A stretch of 64,000 nt of DNA from Pseudobutyrivibrio sp. ACV-2. GTDB taxonomy: Bacteria > Bacillota > Clostridia > Lachnospirales > Lachnospiraceae. Below, one piece after another: positions 15,031 to 23,547 of the stretch. The notes beneath the pieces were generated by a model that saw only the letters and a program-made list of their open reading frames with translations, ran no database searches and had not been told where the DNA came from. Every line of letters starts with the position of its first letter. Position 1 is the stretch's first letter. The stretch lies in the NCBI RefSeq assembly GCF_900107545.1, contig NZ_FNQZ01000013.1:1-64000 (forward strand). Direction: 5' to 3'. The position numbers were made by a program, and so were the translations under genes.

Positions 15031-16422
15031 TTATTTACGTCTTCTGCGTCTCTTACCATTATCTCTGATAATAGTCATATTTGTTTTTGCTGGTTTTGCA
15101 TGTTTACTTTTGTATCTATGTCTGAAAAGCAATATCTCGCTTGATTTACTTCTGATGTAGAGGGCAATCAAAACTAAAACCAGTATAATAGCAAGGGCTA
15201 TTCCAATCTTTGGATAGTCAATCTGAATATATTCCTTACCACTACCTCCCTGCTCCACCGGAAGATTATCGAAAGGATAACTCTCAACCTCTGCATTGGT
15301 AAATATAAGATTTGCTTCTCCAACATTTCTATCTGCATAGGTATATTTCAGCTGTCCTACAATAGATTTATCATTTTCATCACTATAAGGAACTACTGAT
15401 GATGTGACATCTAAAACGCTTGCTGTTTTTGGAATAACTATGATTCCAGATTTGTCTATCTTTATAAGCTCACTGTTTTCGCTTAATATTCCTGTCACAT
15501 CTGTGTCTGTCTCCGAGATTGAAGCGAAATCAGCAACAGTGTATTTGCTAAAATTATTGAAGCAATATTCAAAAAGATTTGTGGTATCCAAATACTGATC
15601 CTTTACGTTGTCTTTCATAACAACACAAATCAATGTCATCCCATCTTTTTTCGCATAGGTTACAAGCGTAGCTCCCGCAATAACCGTATATCCTGTTTTA
15701 CCACCTAAACATGGTTCATAGATATATTTATTTGATTTGTAAAAATGTAACATCTGATGATGATTGTTAAGTGGTGTTGGGTCCGCATGCTTGTTTGTAG
15801 GTGGAATAGTGTAATTTTTGGTACCTACAATTTCTGCAAATTTAGGAATCGAATAAGCCGCTCTTGCTATGAGAGCCATGTCGTAAGCGCTAGTGTAATG
15901 ATCATCATCAGGAAGACCGTTTGTATTATTGAAGTGAGTATTTTTCGCTCCAAGCTCCTTGGCCTTCTTGTTCATCATATCAACAAATGTCGGTATATCG
16001 CCTGCTACATGCTCGCCTAAAGCATATGCACATTCATTTGCGGACTCAAGCATCATTCCATACAATGTCTGCTCGACTGTCATCTCTTCGTCTACATCTC
16101 TGGCAATACTTGAAGAACCAAGCTCAGTACCATACACTGCCTCAGGTGAAAAATGTACTATTTCATCAAGCTGACAGTTTTCCAATACAATAAGAGCAGT
16201 CATTATTTTGGTGATACTGGCTGGAAAATGAACTGCGTCCGCATTTTTCGAATAAAGGATAGTTCCTGTTTCCTGCTCCATGATAATTGCAGAATCTGCC
16301 ACTACATCAATTCCACCGGGCCAATAATCCTCTGCCTCCACAGTCTCGTAACTGAAAAATAAAACCGCATTCAGTAAAATTACGAATGCTAAAACCTTAC
16401 TAACTATTTTTTTTAATTTCAT
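15031..16422 (-). CDS. D-alanyl-D-alanine carboxypeptidase (PBP5/DacF type)
   Basis: 463 residues with an N-terminal signal peptide (VLAFVILLNAVLFFSYETVEA). The penicillin-binding triad is complete: SxxK in PASITKIMTAL, SxN in LESANECAYAL, and KTG in LGGKTGYTVIAG. It trims the terminal D-Ala from peptidoglycan stem peptides outside the cell. A C-terminal membrane helix (IALAIILVLVLIALYI) and a basic tail (GKRRRRRK) anchor it. It starts 3 bp after telA and is the last gene of the xpaC-telA-dacF operon. Confidence 0.93.
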   Translation of the reverse strand: MKLKKIVSKVLAFVILLNAVLFFSYETVEAEDYWPGGIDVVADSAIIMEQETGTILYSKNADAVHFPASITKIMTALIVLENCQLDEIVHFSPEAVYGTELGSSSIARDVDEEMTVEQTLYGMMLESANECAYALGEHVAGDIPTFVDMMNKKAKELGAKNTHFNNTNGLPDDDHYTSAYDMALIARAAYSIPKFAEIVGTKNYTIPPTNKHADPTPLNNHHQMLHFYKSNKYIYEPCLGGKTGYTVIAGATLVTYAKKDGMTLICVVMKDNVKDQYLDTTNLFEYCFNNFSKYTVADFASISETDTDVTGILSENSELIKIDKSGIIVIPKTASVLDVTSSVVPYSDENDKSIVGQLKYTYADRNVGEANLIFTNAEVESYPFDNLPVEQGGSGKEYIQIDYPKIGIALAIILVLVLIALYIRSKSSEILLFRHRYKSKHAKPAKTNMTIIRDNGKRRRRRK

Positions 16423-16425
16423 AAC

Positions 16426-17547
16426 TTATGATTTCGATGCCTCTAAAAGCTTTGTCTTTAATTCATGCTCAATCTGTGACAATTCCTGCTCGGCATTACG
16501 ACGTCTTTCCTTTCCTTCTGCCTGAATCCTTAAAACTTCATCCATAGTGCTGATGAGCTGCTGGTTTGTGTGCTTTATGGTTTCTATATCTACAATGCCA
16601 CGTTCTGATTCTTTAACTGTAGCAATTGTGGCGCTTTTTAGAGCTTCAGCATTCTTTTTAAGAAGATCATTTGTCATATCTGACACTTCTCTTTGAGCCT
16701 TTGCTGCCTGGTTTGAGTGTTCCACACCGATTGCAATTACCATCTGATTTTTCCACAATGGAATAGTATTTACTATTGTGGATTGAATTTTTTCTGCCAT
16801 CATTGTATCAGAACTCTGGACCATTCTGATTTGTGGGCCACTTTGAAGTGCAATTGTTCTTGTGAGCTGCAAATCATATATTTTCTTTTCAAAACGGTCG
16901 CACATAGCCGCCAAATCCTTCGCTGCCTGAACATCTTCAGGAAGACCTGTCTCTACCGCTTTGTTTCGAAGCTCCTTGAGCTCTTTATTTCTCGTATCTT
17001 CAAGCTTTTTCTTTCCAGCTGCGATATACATAGAAAGCTCTTTAAAGTAAGCTAGGTTTGCATCATACATTTGATCAAGCATAGCTACATCCTTAAGGAG
17101 TATTGTCTCATGTTTTTCAAGCTCAGTAGTGATAACATTTACATTTGTTTCCACTTTGGCATACTTTGCCTTAAGTGCTGTAAGTCTGCGTGAGCTTTTT
17201 CTGAATAATGCTCTAAGACCTCTTTCTTCCTCTTCTACATCAAATTCTTTCAGTTCACCTATAAGTTTGGTAATCATTTCACCTACCTCACCTATATCCT
17301 TTGTGCGAACTGTATCCAATGCTTTCTCCGAAAAATCAGAAAGCTTTTTCTGTGTTCCAGCGCCATAATTTAATATTGCTGTAGAATTTGAAAGGTCAAT
17401 CTGCCTTGCAAAAGCTTCTACCTGAGCCTGTTCTTCCGCTGTTAGAACTATCTCCTCTTTCATTTCTTTTTCAGCAGGAAAATTGATTTTTTCCGCTGAA
17501 TTCAAATCATCAAAAACCAATGTTGGTGTATCTGTTTTATATTCCAT
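16426..17547 (-). CDS. TelA/toxic anion resistance family protein (PF05816)
   Basis: 373 residues, almost wholly alpha-helical and charged. The pattern matches TelA: ILNYGAGTQKKLSDFSEKAL near residue 60, EEEERGLRALFRKSSRRL, LQLTRTIALQSGPQIRMVQ, and TIPLWKNQMVIAIGVEHS. The family is linked to tellurite and cell-envelope stress tolerance, with unknown biochemical action. It lies between xpaC and dacF; the xpaC-telA pairing is conserved in Firmicutes. Confidence 0.92.
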   Translation of the reverse strand: MEYKTDTPTLVFDDLNSAEKINFPAEKEMKEEIVLTAEEQAQVEAFARQIDLSNSTAILNYGAGTQKKLSDFSEKALDTVRTKDIGEVGEMITKLIGELKEFDVEEEERGLRALFRKSSRRLTALKAKYAKVETNVNVITTELEKHETILLKDVAMLDQMYDANLAYFKELSMYIAAGKKKLEDTRNKELKELRNKAVETGLPEDVQAAKDLAAMCDRFEKKIYDLQLTRTIALQSGPQIRMVQSSDTMMAEKIQSTIVNTIPLWKNQMVIAIGVEHSNQAAKAQREVSDMTNDLLKKNAEALKSATIATVKESERGIVDIETIKHTNQQLISTMDEVLRIQAEGKERRRNAEQELSQIEHELKTKLLEASKS

Positions 17548-17570
17548 TTTTTCCCCCTATTCTATGGATA

Positions 17571-18824
17571 CTAAATTAAAGAATCCTGTTTCATCATTGT
17601 CTTCATAACTGATATATCTGATGAAATATCCCATGCTGACGACTCAAAGAGCTGATTTAAAAACTTTACAAAGGCATCGTTTATCACATCTGTAGCTTCT
17701 TCTATTTCTCTTTGAGATTTTCTAATATTTTCAACATCTATGTTTTGTTTTCTGAGGTCAACATAGCTTTGCAAAAGCTTTTCGGTGGTAGGCAGATAGT
17801 ATGCCATAAATTTTCTTAGATCACCTGCTACTTCAGGCTCGTCTTTAAGCTTTTTAAATATAGAAAGAACTGTGGCCTCAAGGGTGTAAAGCTTGTCAGA
17901 CATTGGTTCTGTATCAGGAATCAAATCATTGTAGTAGCGAATTTTATTGAGATATTCGTTACCCTCTTCTAATATGCCTTTAACATCCTCTGGCAAATTC
18001 TCATCTATTGTATAATACTTGACCTTTTGATTTTCATCCTTTTTATCAGCTTTAGGATTCTCATGTGCTCTCTCTTTATTATATTCTACGCTTCTTGAAT
18101 ATTGCTGATAAACTTCATCCGTAAGCATTAAAGTAGTCTGAGCCTCATCAATAGACGCATATGGAAGATATCCACGCCTTCTCATTTTCCTGATTTGACG
18201 GATGATTTTATCTCTTGCAATTCCAGTTTTATCTTCAAGCTCTCTTAATTCGACGTAGGACCTGTTACCCACAATCTTTCCAAAATTGAAGTAGTTTTTC
18301 AACAATGTCCTGTTATTTTTCCCCGCTATCAAAAGTCCTATTCCTGCAGCAAGTGAAAGTGCCTCGACAGTGACAAAACTGATAAGCATTGTAGGATGCT
18401 CAGCACTCATAATTGGAAGGATCGCAAGACTGCTAAGAACACCCAAAACTCCATACATTGTAATAAATGAACCTGCAACCAGTTTACCAATTCCCTTTGA
18501 TCTATTGACCTTTACAGCAAAATATGGTGTCCTGGTATCCTTTTTCTTTGGGAGGAAATTTCTGATGGTTGATTCAATAGAATCCCTTAATTCTTCCCCT
18601 AAATCATATCCCAGATTTCCTGGTTCTACGGTTCTTTCCACTTCTCTATATTCAGCTTTTTTATATTTAGGGCCGCTATAGCCGGATTTTTTAAATCCAT
18701 TTGTGGCATCATTAACAAAGGATTTCACATCTTTACTAAGATTAGAGAAATCCCCCGATTCTGCTGCTCTATTAATGCTATTTAAAATCGCTTCCCCATA
18801 TTTATAAAAATCTTTGTTGTTCAT
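17571..18824 (-). CDS. XpaC-like protein (5-bromo-4-chloroindolyl phosphate hydrolysis family)
   Basis: 417 residues. Two adjacent hydrophobic helices in the first half (LVAGSFITMYGVLGVLSSLAIL and MLISFVTVEALSLAAGIGLLIAG) are followed by a helical cytoplasmic domain with DKIIRQIRKMRRRGYLPYAS and a long C-terminal helical bundle. This is the PF10112 architecture, the usual partner of TelA. Phosphatase activity suggested by the name is not established. First gene of the operon. Confidence 0.85.
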   Translation of the reverse strand: MNNKDFYKYGEAILNSINRAAESGDFSNLSKDVKSFVNDATNGFKKSGYSGPKYKKAEYREVERTVEPGNLGYDLGEELRDSIESTIRNFLPKKKDTRTPYFAVKVNRSKGIGKLVAGSFITMYGVLGVLSSLAILPIMSAEHPTMLISFVTVEALSLAAGIGLLIAGKNNRTLLKNYFNFGKIVGNRSYVELRELEDKTGIARDKIIRQIRKMRRRGYLPYASIDEAQTTLMLTDEVYQQYSRSVEYNKERAHENPKADKKDENQKVKYYTIDENLPEDVKGILEEGNEYLNKIRYYNDLIPDTEPMSDKLYTLEATVLSIFKKLKDEPEVAGDLRKFMAYYLPTTEKLLQSYVDLRKQNIDVENIRKSQREIEEATDVINDAFVKFLNQLFESSAWDISSDISVMKTMMKQDSLI

Positions 18825-18930
18825 AACATAGATTATAAATAAATTATTGTAGTTTAGCCACTTTTTTGTTGGACGATGTTACTGAATTCTTGATATTACA
18901 CACTCTTTGAATGATTTAGTCAAAAGTTTG

Positions 18931-18939
18931 TGATATAAT
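18931..18939 (+). promoter_or_regulatory. Extended -10 promoter of trmB
   Basis: TG-A-TATAAT at 18931-18939, 31 bp upstream of the trmB ATG. No well-spaced -35 is visible, which fits an extended -10 promoter. Confidence 0.55.
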
Positions 18940-18969
18940 GCATAGAGTTTTCATTTCATGGAGGTATAT

Positions 18970-19614
18970 ATGAGACTTAGGAATATTCCTGGTGCGGATG
19001 AAGTAGTAGCAAATAGCAGCTACGTTATTGATAATCCCGCTCAGTTTAAAGGCATATTTAAATCAGAGATTTTCAAAAATAATAATCCACTATACATCGA
19101 GATAGGCATGGGTAAAGGTCAGTTCATCACTACCCTTGCAAAGCAAAATCCAAATATTAATTACATCGGTATCGAAAGATACACCAGTGTTCTTCTTAGA
19201 GCTATACAAAAGGTTGAAGAGGAAGATATCCCAAATCTTAGATTCATTTGCTTTGATGCAGCTGATATTCTTGATATTTTTGCCTGTCGTGAAGTAGATA
19301 AAATCTATCTTAACTTCAGCGATCCATGGCCAAAGGACAGACACAGCAAGCGCAGACTTACATCTTCTACTTTCCTTAACAGATACAATACTATTTTGGC
19401 TTTAGATGGAAATATCGAGTTTAAAACAGATAACAAAGATTTATTTGATTTTTCAGTTGAAGAAATAAATAACCATCCATTATGGCATTTAGATGGTGTA
19501 ACCTACGACCTTCACAATGATTCAACTATGAATGAAGGAAATGTAATGACTGAATACGAAGAAAAGTTTTCTTCTCAGGGAAATCCTATTTGTAAGCTTG
19601 TAGCCAGCAGATAA
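18970..19614 (+). CDS. trmB: tRNA (guanine(46)-N7)-methyltransferase
   Basis: 214 residues. IEIGMGKGQFITTLAKQNP is the SAM-binding motif, and YLNFSDPWPKDRHSKRRL is the TrmB signature (FPDPWPKxRHxKRR), here with Ser for Pro. It methylates G46 in the variable loop of tRNA. Start at the ATG at 18970 because GGAGG lies at 18960-18964; the in-frame ATG at 18958 would overlap that site. It is a plus-strand gene among minus-strand neighbours. Confidence 0.95.
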   Translation: MRLRNIPGADEVVANSSYVIDNPAQFKGIFKSEIFKNNNPLYIEIGMGKGQFITTLAKQNPNINYIGIERYTSVLLRAIQKVEEEDIPNLRFICFDAADILDIFACREVDKIYLNFSDPWPKDRHSKRRLTSSTFLNRYNTILALDGNIEFKTDNKDLFDFSVEEINNHPLWHLDGVTYDLHNDSTMNEGNVMTEYEEKFSSQGNPICKLVASR

Positions 19615-19621
19615 ATATTTT

Positions 19622-19667
19622 AAAAGTGGTCTAATTTCTTATTATAAGAATTGGACCACTTTTTTTA
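19622..19667 (+). terminator. Terminator of trmB
   Basis: AAAAGTGGTC and GGACCACTTTT arms, with an inner TTCTTATTATAAGAA helix, followed by T7. Begins directly after the trmB stop. Confidence 0.85.
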
Positions 19668-19688
19668 TTGTCATTTATAGATTTTGAC

Positions 19689-19720
19689 AAAAAAATAACG
19701 CCGAGGATAATCTCGACGTT
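19689..19720 (-). terminator. Terminator of tRNA-Lys
   Basis: AACGcCGAG (19697-19705) pairs with CTCGaCGTT (19712-19720) around a 6-nt loop. On the minus strand it is followed by a T-rich tail (ATTTTTTT), 5 nt beyond the tRNA 3' end. Confidence 0.75.
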
Positions 19721-19724
19721 TTAA

Positions 19725-19797
19725 TGCGCGACCAGGGGTTCGAACCCTGGACACCCTGATTAAGAGTCAGGTGCTCTGCCAGCTGAGCTAGTCGCGC
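19725..19797 (-). tRNA. tRNA-Lys (anticodon CTT)
   Basis: A 73-nt cloverleaf: acceptor GCGCGAC/GTCGCGC with discriminator A, D-arm with AGCTCAGCTGG, anticodon loop CTCTTAA in a 5-bp CCTGA/TCAGG stem, and the T-arm GGTTCGAACC. CCA is not encoded. Confidence 0.96.
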
Positions 19798-19938
19798 TTA
19801 TTCATTTAATTGCCTCAGCAACGAAATAAAGTATATAGCCTTTTTACTTTTTTTGCAAGCCCTTTTTTGAAAAATTTTCATTTTTTTCGCATTTTTTATT
19901 ATTGCACCTGCCTTCATTAAAAGACAGGTGCATAAATA

Positions 19939-21723
19939 TCATATACTTGCAAACAATTTTTCTATTTCCTCAGCACTCATTACCCTGTTAGGATCTGTTA
20001 AATCTACTCCTACATCTGGAATAATTATCTCGTCATTTTCTGGCTCAGGCTCTGGTTCAGGTTCCGGCTCTGGTTCAGGTTCTGGCTCTGGTTCGCCAAT
20101 TTCATCTAACAAGGCATCGAGTTCTGCACCAGGATCTATAGGTGGTGTATTTTCCAATACTATTTCTTCTACTGGTTCATCACCTGTAAGAATGATCTCC
20201 TCTTCTGGTGGTGTTGCTTCCAGTACTATCTCTTCAGGTTGTGAAGGAGCTGCTTCAGGTGTTACATCCATCTGTGGTACATCTGGTATCTCTATAGTTT
20301 CTTCTATTGGTGTCTCTACTGTTACTGGAGTTTCAGGAATTGAAGTTTCCAGTTCCACAGGAACTTCTTCAACTACTGCCTCTTGCTCTAATGGAATTTC
20401 TGCCATGACAGGCATCTCTTCTGCTGGTGGTACTTCTTCAACTATAGGTATCTCCTCAAGTTGAGGTTCTTCCACTGTAGGTTCCTCTGTGACAGCCATA
20501 TCAAGGTCAATACCAATATCTTCGGTTATTTCCTCTTGAGGTGCCGCTTCTAGGTCTATTCCTATATCTTCAGTCACTTCTTCTTGAGGTACCGCTTCTA
20601 GATCAATACCTATATCCTCAGTTACTTCTTCAGGTTGCGGCTCTAAGTCTATGCCTATATCTTCAGTAACCTCTTCTACTGGAGTCTCTAAGTCTATGCC
20701 TATATCCTCGGTTACCTCTTCAGGTTGTGCCTCTAAGTCAATTCCTATATCTTCAGTTATCTCTTCCTGTGGAGTTTCTAAATCAATTCCAATATCTTCT
20801 ACCGGTGCTTCTAAGTCTAATCCTACATCCTCTGTGATTGGTTCTGTGGTATTTTCTAATTCAATACCAACATCCATCATATTATCAACAGCAGGTTCTT
20901 CTATAGGATTATCAATAGCTGGCTCTACTGGAATTTCTTCCATAACAGGAACTTCTTCTGGCATTGGCTCAGGTATTGGTTCTGGTATGATTTCAGGTGC
21001 AGGTTCTGGTACAGGAGCCGGTGCAGGAGCTACAGCAACCTCAGGTTCTGGCATAACCGGTGGAGCCTGATAAACAGGTGGTGGCGCCATCTGTATTGGC
21101 TGTGCCACTACTTGGATGCCATTTTGGATTTTTCCTTCTAAGCTAGAAACCTTTGCTGATAAATCAATTATCTTTTGCTGAATATCTAAATTACTTTCCT
21201 TTAAGAGTGCCTGTTGTTTTTCTATTATTTGACTATTAAATGTATCTAACTTTTCCTTAATCGAAAACATCTGATTAATCAGTTCATCATTTGAATTCAT
21301 TAATGCATCAGCGTTTTCTTTACTTCTTGAAATTGTCACCTTAGCCACTGCCTTTTGGGCACTTATAATATCCTCCGCAGGGAGAAAATTACTTTGCTCC
21401 ATATGCCTTAATCTAAGGTCCAATTCTTCAAAACTCTTTTTTATAACTAGATACGAAGCTTTCTGAGCATTGTAAATATCTTGATACTTCTGCTCTTCCA
21501 TATCTTTAGTTTTTAATGATATATCAAGAATCGCACTAATCAGGAAAAAAAGCGCAACAATTATCAACAGTAAACCTGCTGCCATAAAAATAAAATTATC
21601 TTTGATATTAATCATGATGTATAGTTCCATCAAGATTAATACAGCGACTCCCATACCTGAAAGTATAAGCTGAATTTTATCCTTTTGTATTTCCTTCTGT
21701 AGCTTCTTGGTATTTTCGTCCAT
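19939..21723 (-). CDS. Membrane-anchored acidic repeat protein with FliM/FliY-like C-terminal peptides
   Basis: 594 residues; I know of no named family. Two membrane helices (about residues 17-40 and 44-68) are followed by a helical, probably coiled-coil stretch (about 75-205), a Pro-rich linker (205-260), and tandem copies of a 14-16-residue unit containing EDIGIDLE (about 285-408). After a second acidic Pro/Glu region come (EP)n at about 544-562 and a short end. Residues 534-539 read ELDALL, and the end reads VMSAEEIEKLFASI. Both resemble the CheY-P-binding peptide LSQxEIDALL of FliM and FliY. It lies 8 bp after a CheC/FliY-type phosphatase gene, with ribosome-binding site AGGGGA. Inferred role: a membrane scaffold in a two-component or chemotaxis-like pathway. 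Confidence 0.6.
   Translation of the reverse strand: MDENTKKLQKEIQKDKIQLILSGMGVAVLILMELYIMINIKDNFIFMAAGLLLIIVALFFLISAILDISLKTKDMEEQKYQDIYNAQKASYLVIKKSFEELDLRLRHMEQSNFLPAEDIISAQKAVAKVTISRSKENADALMNSNDELINQMFSIKEKLDTFNSQIIEKQQALLKESNLDIQQKIIDLSAKVSSLEGKIQNGIQVVAQPIQMAPPPVYQAPPVMPEPEVAVAPAPAPVPEPAPEIIPEPIPEPMPEEVPVMEEIPVEPAIDNPIEEPAVDNMMDVGIELENTTEPITEDVGLDLEAPVEDIGIDLETPQEEITEDIGIDLEAQPEEVTEDIGIDLETPVEEVTEDIGIDLEPQPEEVTEDIGIDLEAVPQEEVTEDIGIDLEAAPQEEITEDIGIDLDMAVTEEPTVEEPQLEEIPIVEEVPPAEEMPVMAEIPLEQEAVVEEVPVELETSIPETPVTVETPIEETIEIPDVPQMDVTPEAAPSQPEEIVLEATPPEEEIILTGDEPVEEIVLENTPPIDPGAELDALLDEIGEPEPEPEPEPEPEPEPEPENDEIIIPDVGVDLTDPNRVMSAEEIEKLFASI
20038..20094. repeat. Hexanucleotide tandem repeat coding for (EP)n
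   Basis: Variants of GGTTCA/GGCTCT/GGTTCC hexamers repeat about nine times and encode Glu-Pro dipeptides on the minus strand. Slippage in whole hexamer units would change linker length without a frameshift. Confidence 0.8.
20500..20871. repeat. Tandem 45-48 bp coding repeats (EDIGIDLE units)
   Basis: Eight or more imperfect copies of a 45-48 bp unit, built around 'tctattcctatatcttc' and close variants, encode EE[VI]TEDIGIDLE[AT]xP. Third-position differences between copies show the array is not a recent expansion, yet the protein motif is held nearly constant, which suggests selection on it. Confidence 0.85.
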
Positions 21724-21731
21724 TTTTTCCC

Positions 21732-22343
21732 CTAACCTTCATCCTTTTTGTCAAATAGATGTACCATATCAAGCGCAAACGTTATAGGATACAGTTGTAC
21801 CATAACCGAATCAATCAAATTTCCAATTTTTAAATCGAATGTTATTTTTACAAAATCAATTTCTGGAGATTCAAATAATTTCTCAAAAATTTTAACACTT
21901 TCAACATCAATGTTATCTGTCTTTGGTGGAGAAATATCTACTATACGATTGAGTAACTGAGACATTGAAGATGCTGCACTACCCATCATCTGATTCATTG
22001 CCTCTGATACAGCACTTAGCTGTATTTCCCCAATTTCACCTGCTGTATTACTTCCATCGCCTCCCATCATCAGGTCAGCAATTACTTTTACATCATTTTC
22101 TTTAAGGATTAATACATTACTTCCTGATAACCCCTTCACATAGTTGATGTGCACAAGTACACACACATTATGATAATCGTCTAAGGCTTCGCTTTTTCTT
22201 ATTAAATCAATCTTTGGCGTTGTGATATCTACCTTGAGATTATTTAACAATGCACTAAGTGAAGTTGCTGACGATCCCATACTGATATTGGCAATTTCAC
22301 CTAATGTATCTTGCTGCTCTTTAGACAATGTCATTTCTGCCAT
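21732..22343 (-). CDS. CheC/FliY-type phosphatase, stand-alone
   Basis: 203 residues that match the middle (CheC-like) part of FliY. Both phosphatase motifs are visible. The first reads DTLGEIAN...ISMGSSATSLSALL...VDITTP, and the second SAVSEAMN...GSAASSMSQLL...VDISPP, each fitting [DS]xxxExxN...P. The first has one extra residue between Asn and Pro compared with FliY. The protein lacks both the N-terminal EIDALL peptide and the C-terminal FliN/SpoA domain of FliY. It should dephosphorylate CheY-like response regulators. ATG at 22341-22343 behind AGGAGGA. No flagellar or che genes are in the window. Operon with the acidic repeat protein. Confidence 0.85.
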   Translation of the reverse strand: MAEMTLSKEQQDTLGEIANISMGSSATSLSALLNNLKVDITTPKIDLIRKSEALDDYHNVCVLVHINYVKGLSGSNVLILKENDVKVIADLMMGGDGSNTAGEIGEIQLSAVSEAMNQMMGSAASSMSQLLNRIVDISPPKTDNIDVESVKIFEKLFESPEIDFVKITFDLKIGNLIDSVMVQLYPITFALDMVHLFDKKDEG

Positions 22344-22526
22344 ATACACCCGTCCTCCTATTTGTGTATTTTACCCCTATAAAATTACTATTAGCAAAAT
22401 ATTCTAAATTTATTATACATTACTTATAATTATTAGACTATATTCTGTATAGAAGTATTTTACTCTAATATTGCGAATTTTGTGTGTGCAATTATATTAT
22501 ATTACTCAAAATATTTACTTTTGGTT

Positions 22527-22553
22527 AAAAAAAGAAGCCGCCTCAGCGACTTC
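22527..22553 (-). terminator. Terminator of the AEC transporter gene
   Basis: GAAGCCGC/GCGACTTC stem (22534-22541 and 22546-22553, with one G-T pair in RNA), loop CTCA, then a T7 run on the minus strand. Confidence 0.8.
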
Positions 22554-22570
22554 TCAAGTTTGATTATATA

Positions 22571-23500
22571 TTATATAAAGAATGCAACAAGTGGAATTGT
22601 TATTATAGAAAGCAAAGTAGTAATTATAGTTGTTTTACTGCACAGGCTTTCATCCCCACCGTATTCTTTTATTAACATTGTTACTATACTTCCTACCGGC
22701 ATAGCAAACATCAATATAAATACACCAAATATCACATTATTATTTTCTAATCCTCTAAATACAAAGCTTGCAAATATTGGAATAATCAAAAGTGTAATAA
22801 GAGAAAATCCATATACTCTCATTCCTTTGAATACTTCTTTGAGAGGCATCTTTGCTACAGACACTCCAATTACCATCATTGAAAGTGGTATCGTTGCATT
22901 TCCAACATAATCAAAAAATGCAACAATTGAATCATTAAATTGAAATCCTGAAAAATAAATTATAACTGCAAGTACTGAACATATAGTTCCAATATTTAAA
23001 AGTCCTGATAATCCATTTTTTCTTTCTTCTTTTGGTAGATTTCGTTGTGCTATTAACATCCCGATTGTATAAAGAATTAAATTGTAGGCCAGCATATAAA
23101 ATGTCACATATATAATACTGCCTTCACCATAAATACTTGATACAACAGGTATTCCCATAAATCCTACATTAGAAAAAATAGTCATGAGCTGAAACATGTT
23201 TTTCTGTCCAGAATCTTTGCCAAACACCGCTGATAATGGATAACTTAATGCTATACAGACCACGTAGTATATAACTACAAACATAAGATTTTCTTTAACC
23301 AGGCCTATATCTGCAGCACCAGATGCAGTGGCTGTTATAGCACCATTGATTACAAGAGCTGGATTAAAAATATTTACTACCACTTCAGACAGTTTCTTAT
23401 AGCTATTATCTTCTAGCCACTTTTTCCTGTAGCAAATAAAACCTAGTCCCATCATTGCAAGTAGCATTAACATTCTTTGAAAAATTATAATGATATTCAT
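22571..23500 (-). CDS. AEC family transporter (auxin efflux carrier superfamily)
   Basis: 309 residues with about ten membrane helices in two inverted halves (for example LLAMMGLGFICYRKKW, YVVCIALSYPLSAVFG, LITLLIIPIFASFVFRG). SNVGFMGIPVV is the conserved discontinuous-helix motif of the AEC/BASS fold, and MLIKEYGGDESLCSKTTIITTLLSIITIP closes the protein in family style. Probably exports or exchanges an organic anion; the substrate is unknown. Start at the ATG at 23498-23500 behind AAAGGGG. It follows the tRNA-Arg gene. Confidence 0.88.
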   Translation of the reverse strand: MNIIIIFQRMLMLLAMMGLGFICYRKKWLEDNSYKKLSEVVVNIFNPALVINGAITATASGAADIGLVKENLMFVVIYYVVCIALSYPLSAVFGKDSGQKNMFQLMTIFSNVGFMGIPVVSSIYGEGSIIYVTFYMLAYNLILYTIGMLIAQRNLPKEERKNGLSGLLNIGTICSVLAVIIYFSGFQFNDSIVAFFDYVGNATIPLSMMVIGVSVAKMPLKEVFKGMRVYGFSLITLLIIPIFASFVFRGLENNNVIFGVFILMFAMPVGSIVTMLIKEYGGDESLCSKTTIITTLLSIITIPLVAFFI

Positions 23501-23521
23501 ATTTACCCCTTTATACAATAA

Positions 23522-23541
23522 TAGGAGCCTTTCGGCTCCCT
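23522..23541 (-). terminator. Short hairpin after tRNA-Arg (weak terminator)
   Basis: GGAGCC (23524-23529) and GGCTCC (23534-23539) with loop TTTC; on the minus strand followed by ATTATTGTAT. It lies between tRNA-Arg and the AEC gene, so it could end tRNA transcripts or act as an attenuator. Confidence 0.55.
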
Positions 23542-23547
23542 TAAAAA

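Noticed and set aside
19928-20464. Plus-strand frame of 178 residues rich in Ser-Gly repeats
   Set aside because: It is the antisense reading of the Glu-Pro and acidic repeats of the minus-strand scaffold gene. It has no ribosome-binding site, and its simple composition follows from the repeat.
20651-21070. Plus-strand Ser/Thr-rich frame of 139 residues
   Set aside because: Another antisense shadow of the EDIGIDLE repeats; the open frame results from the repeat codon pattern.
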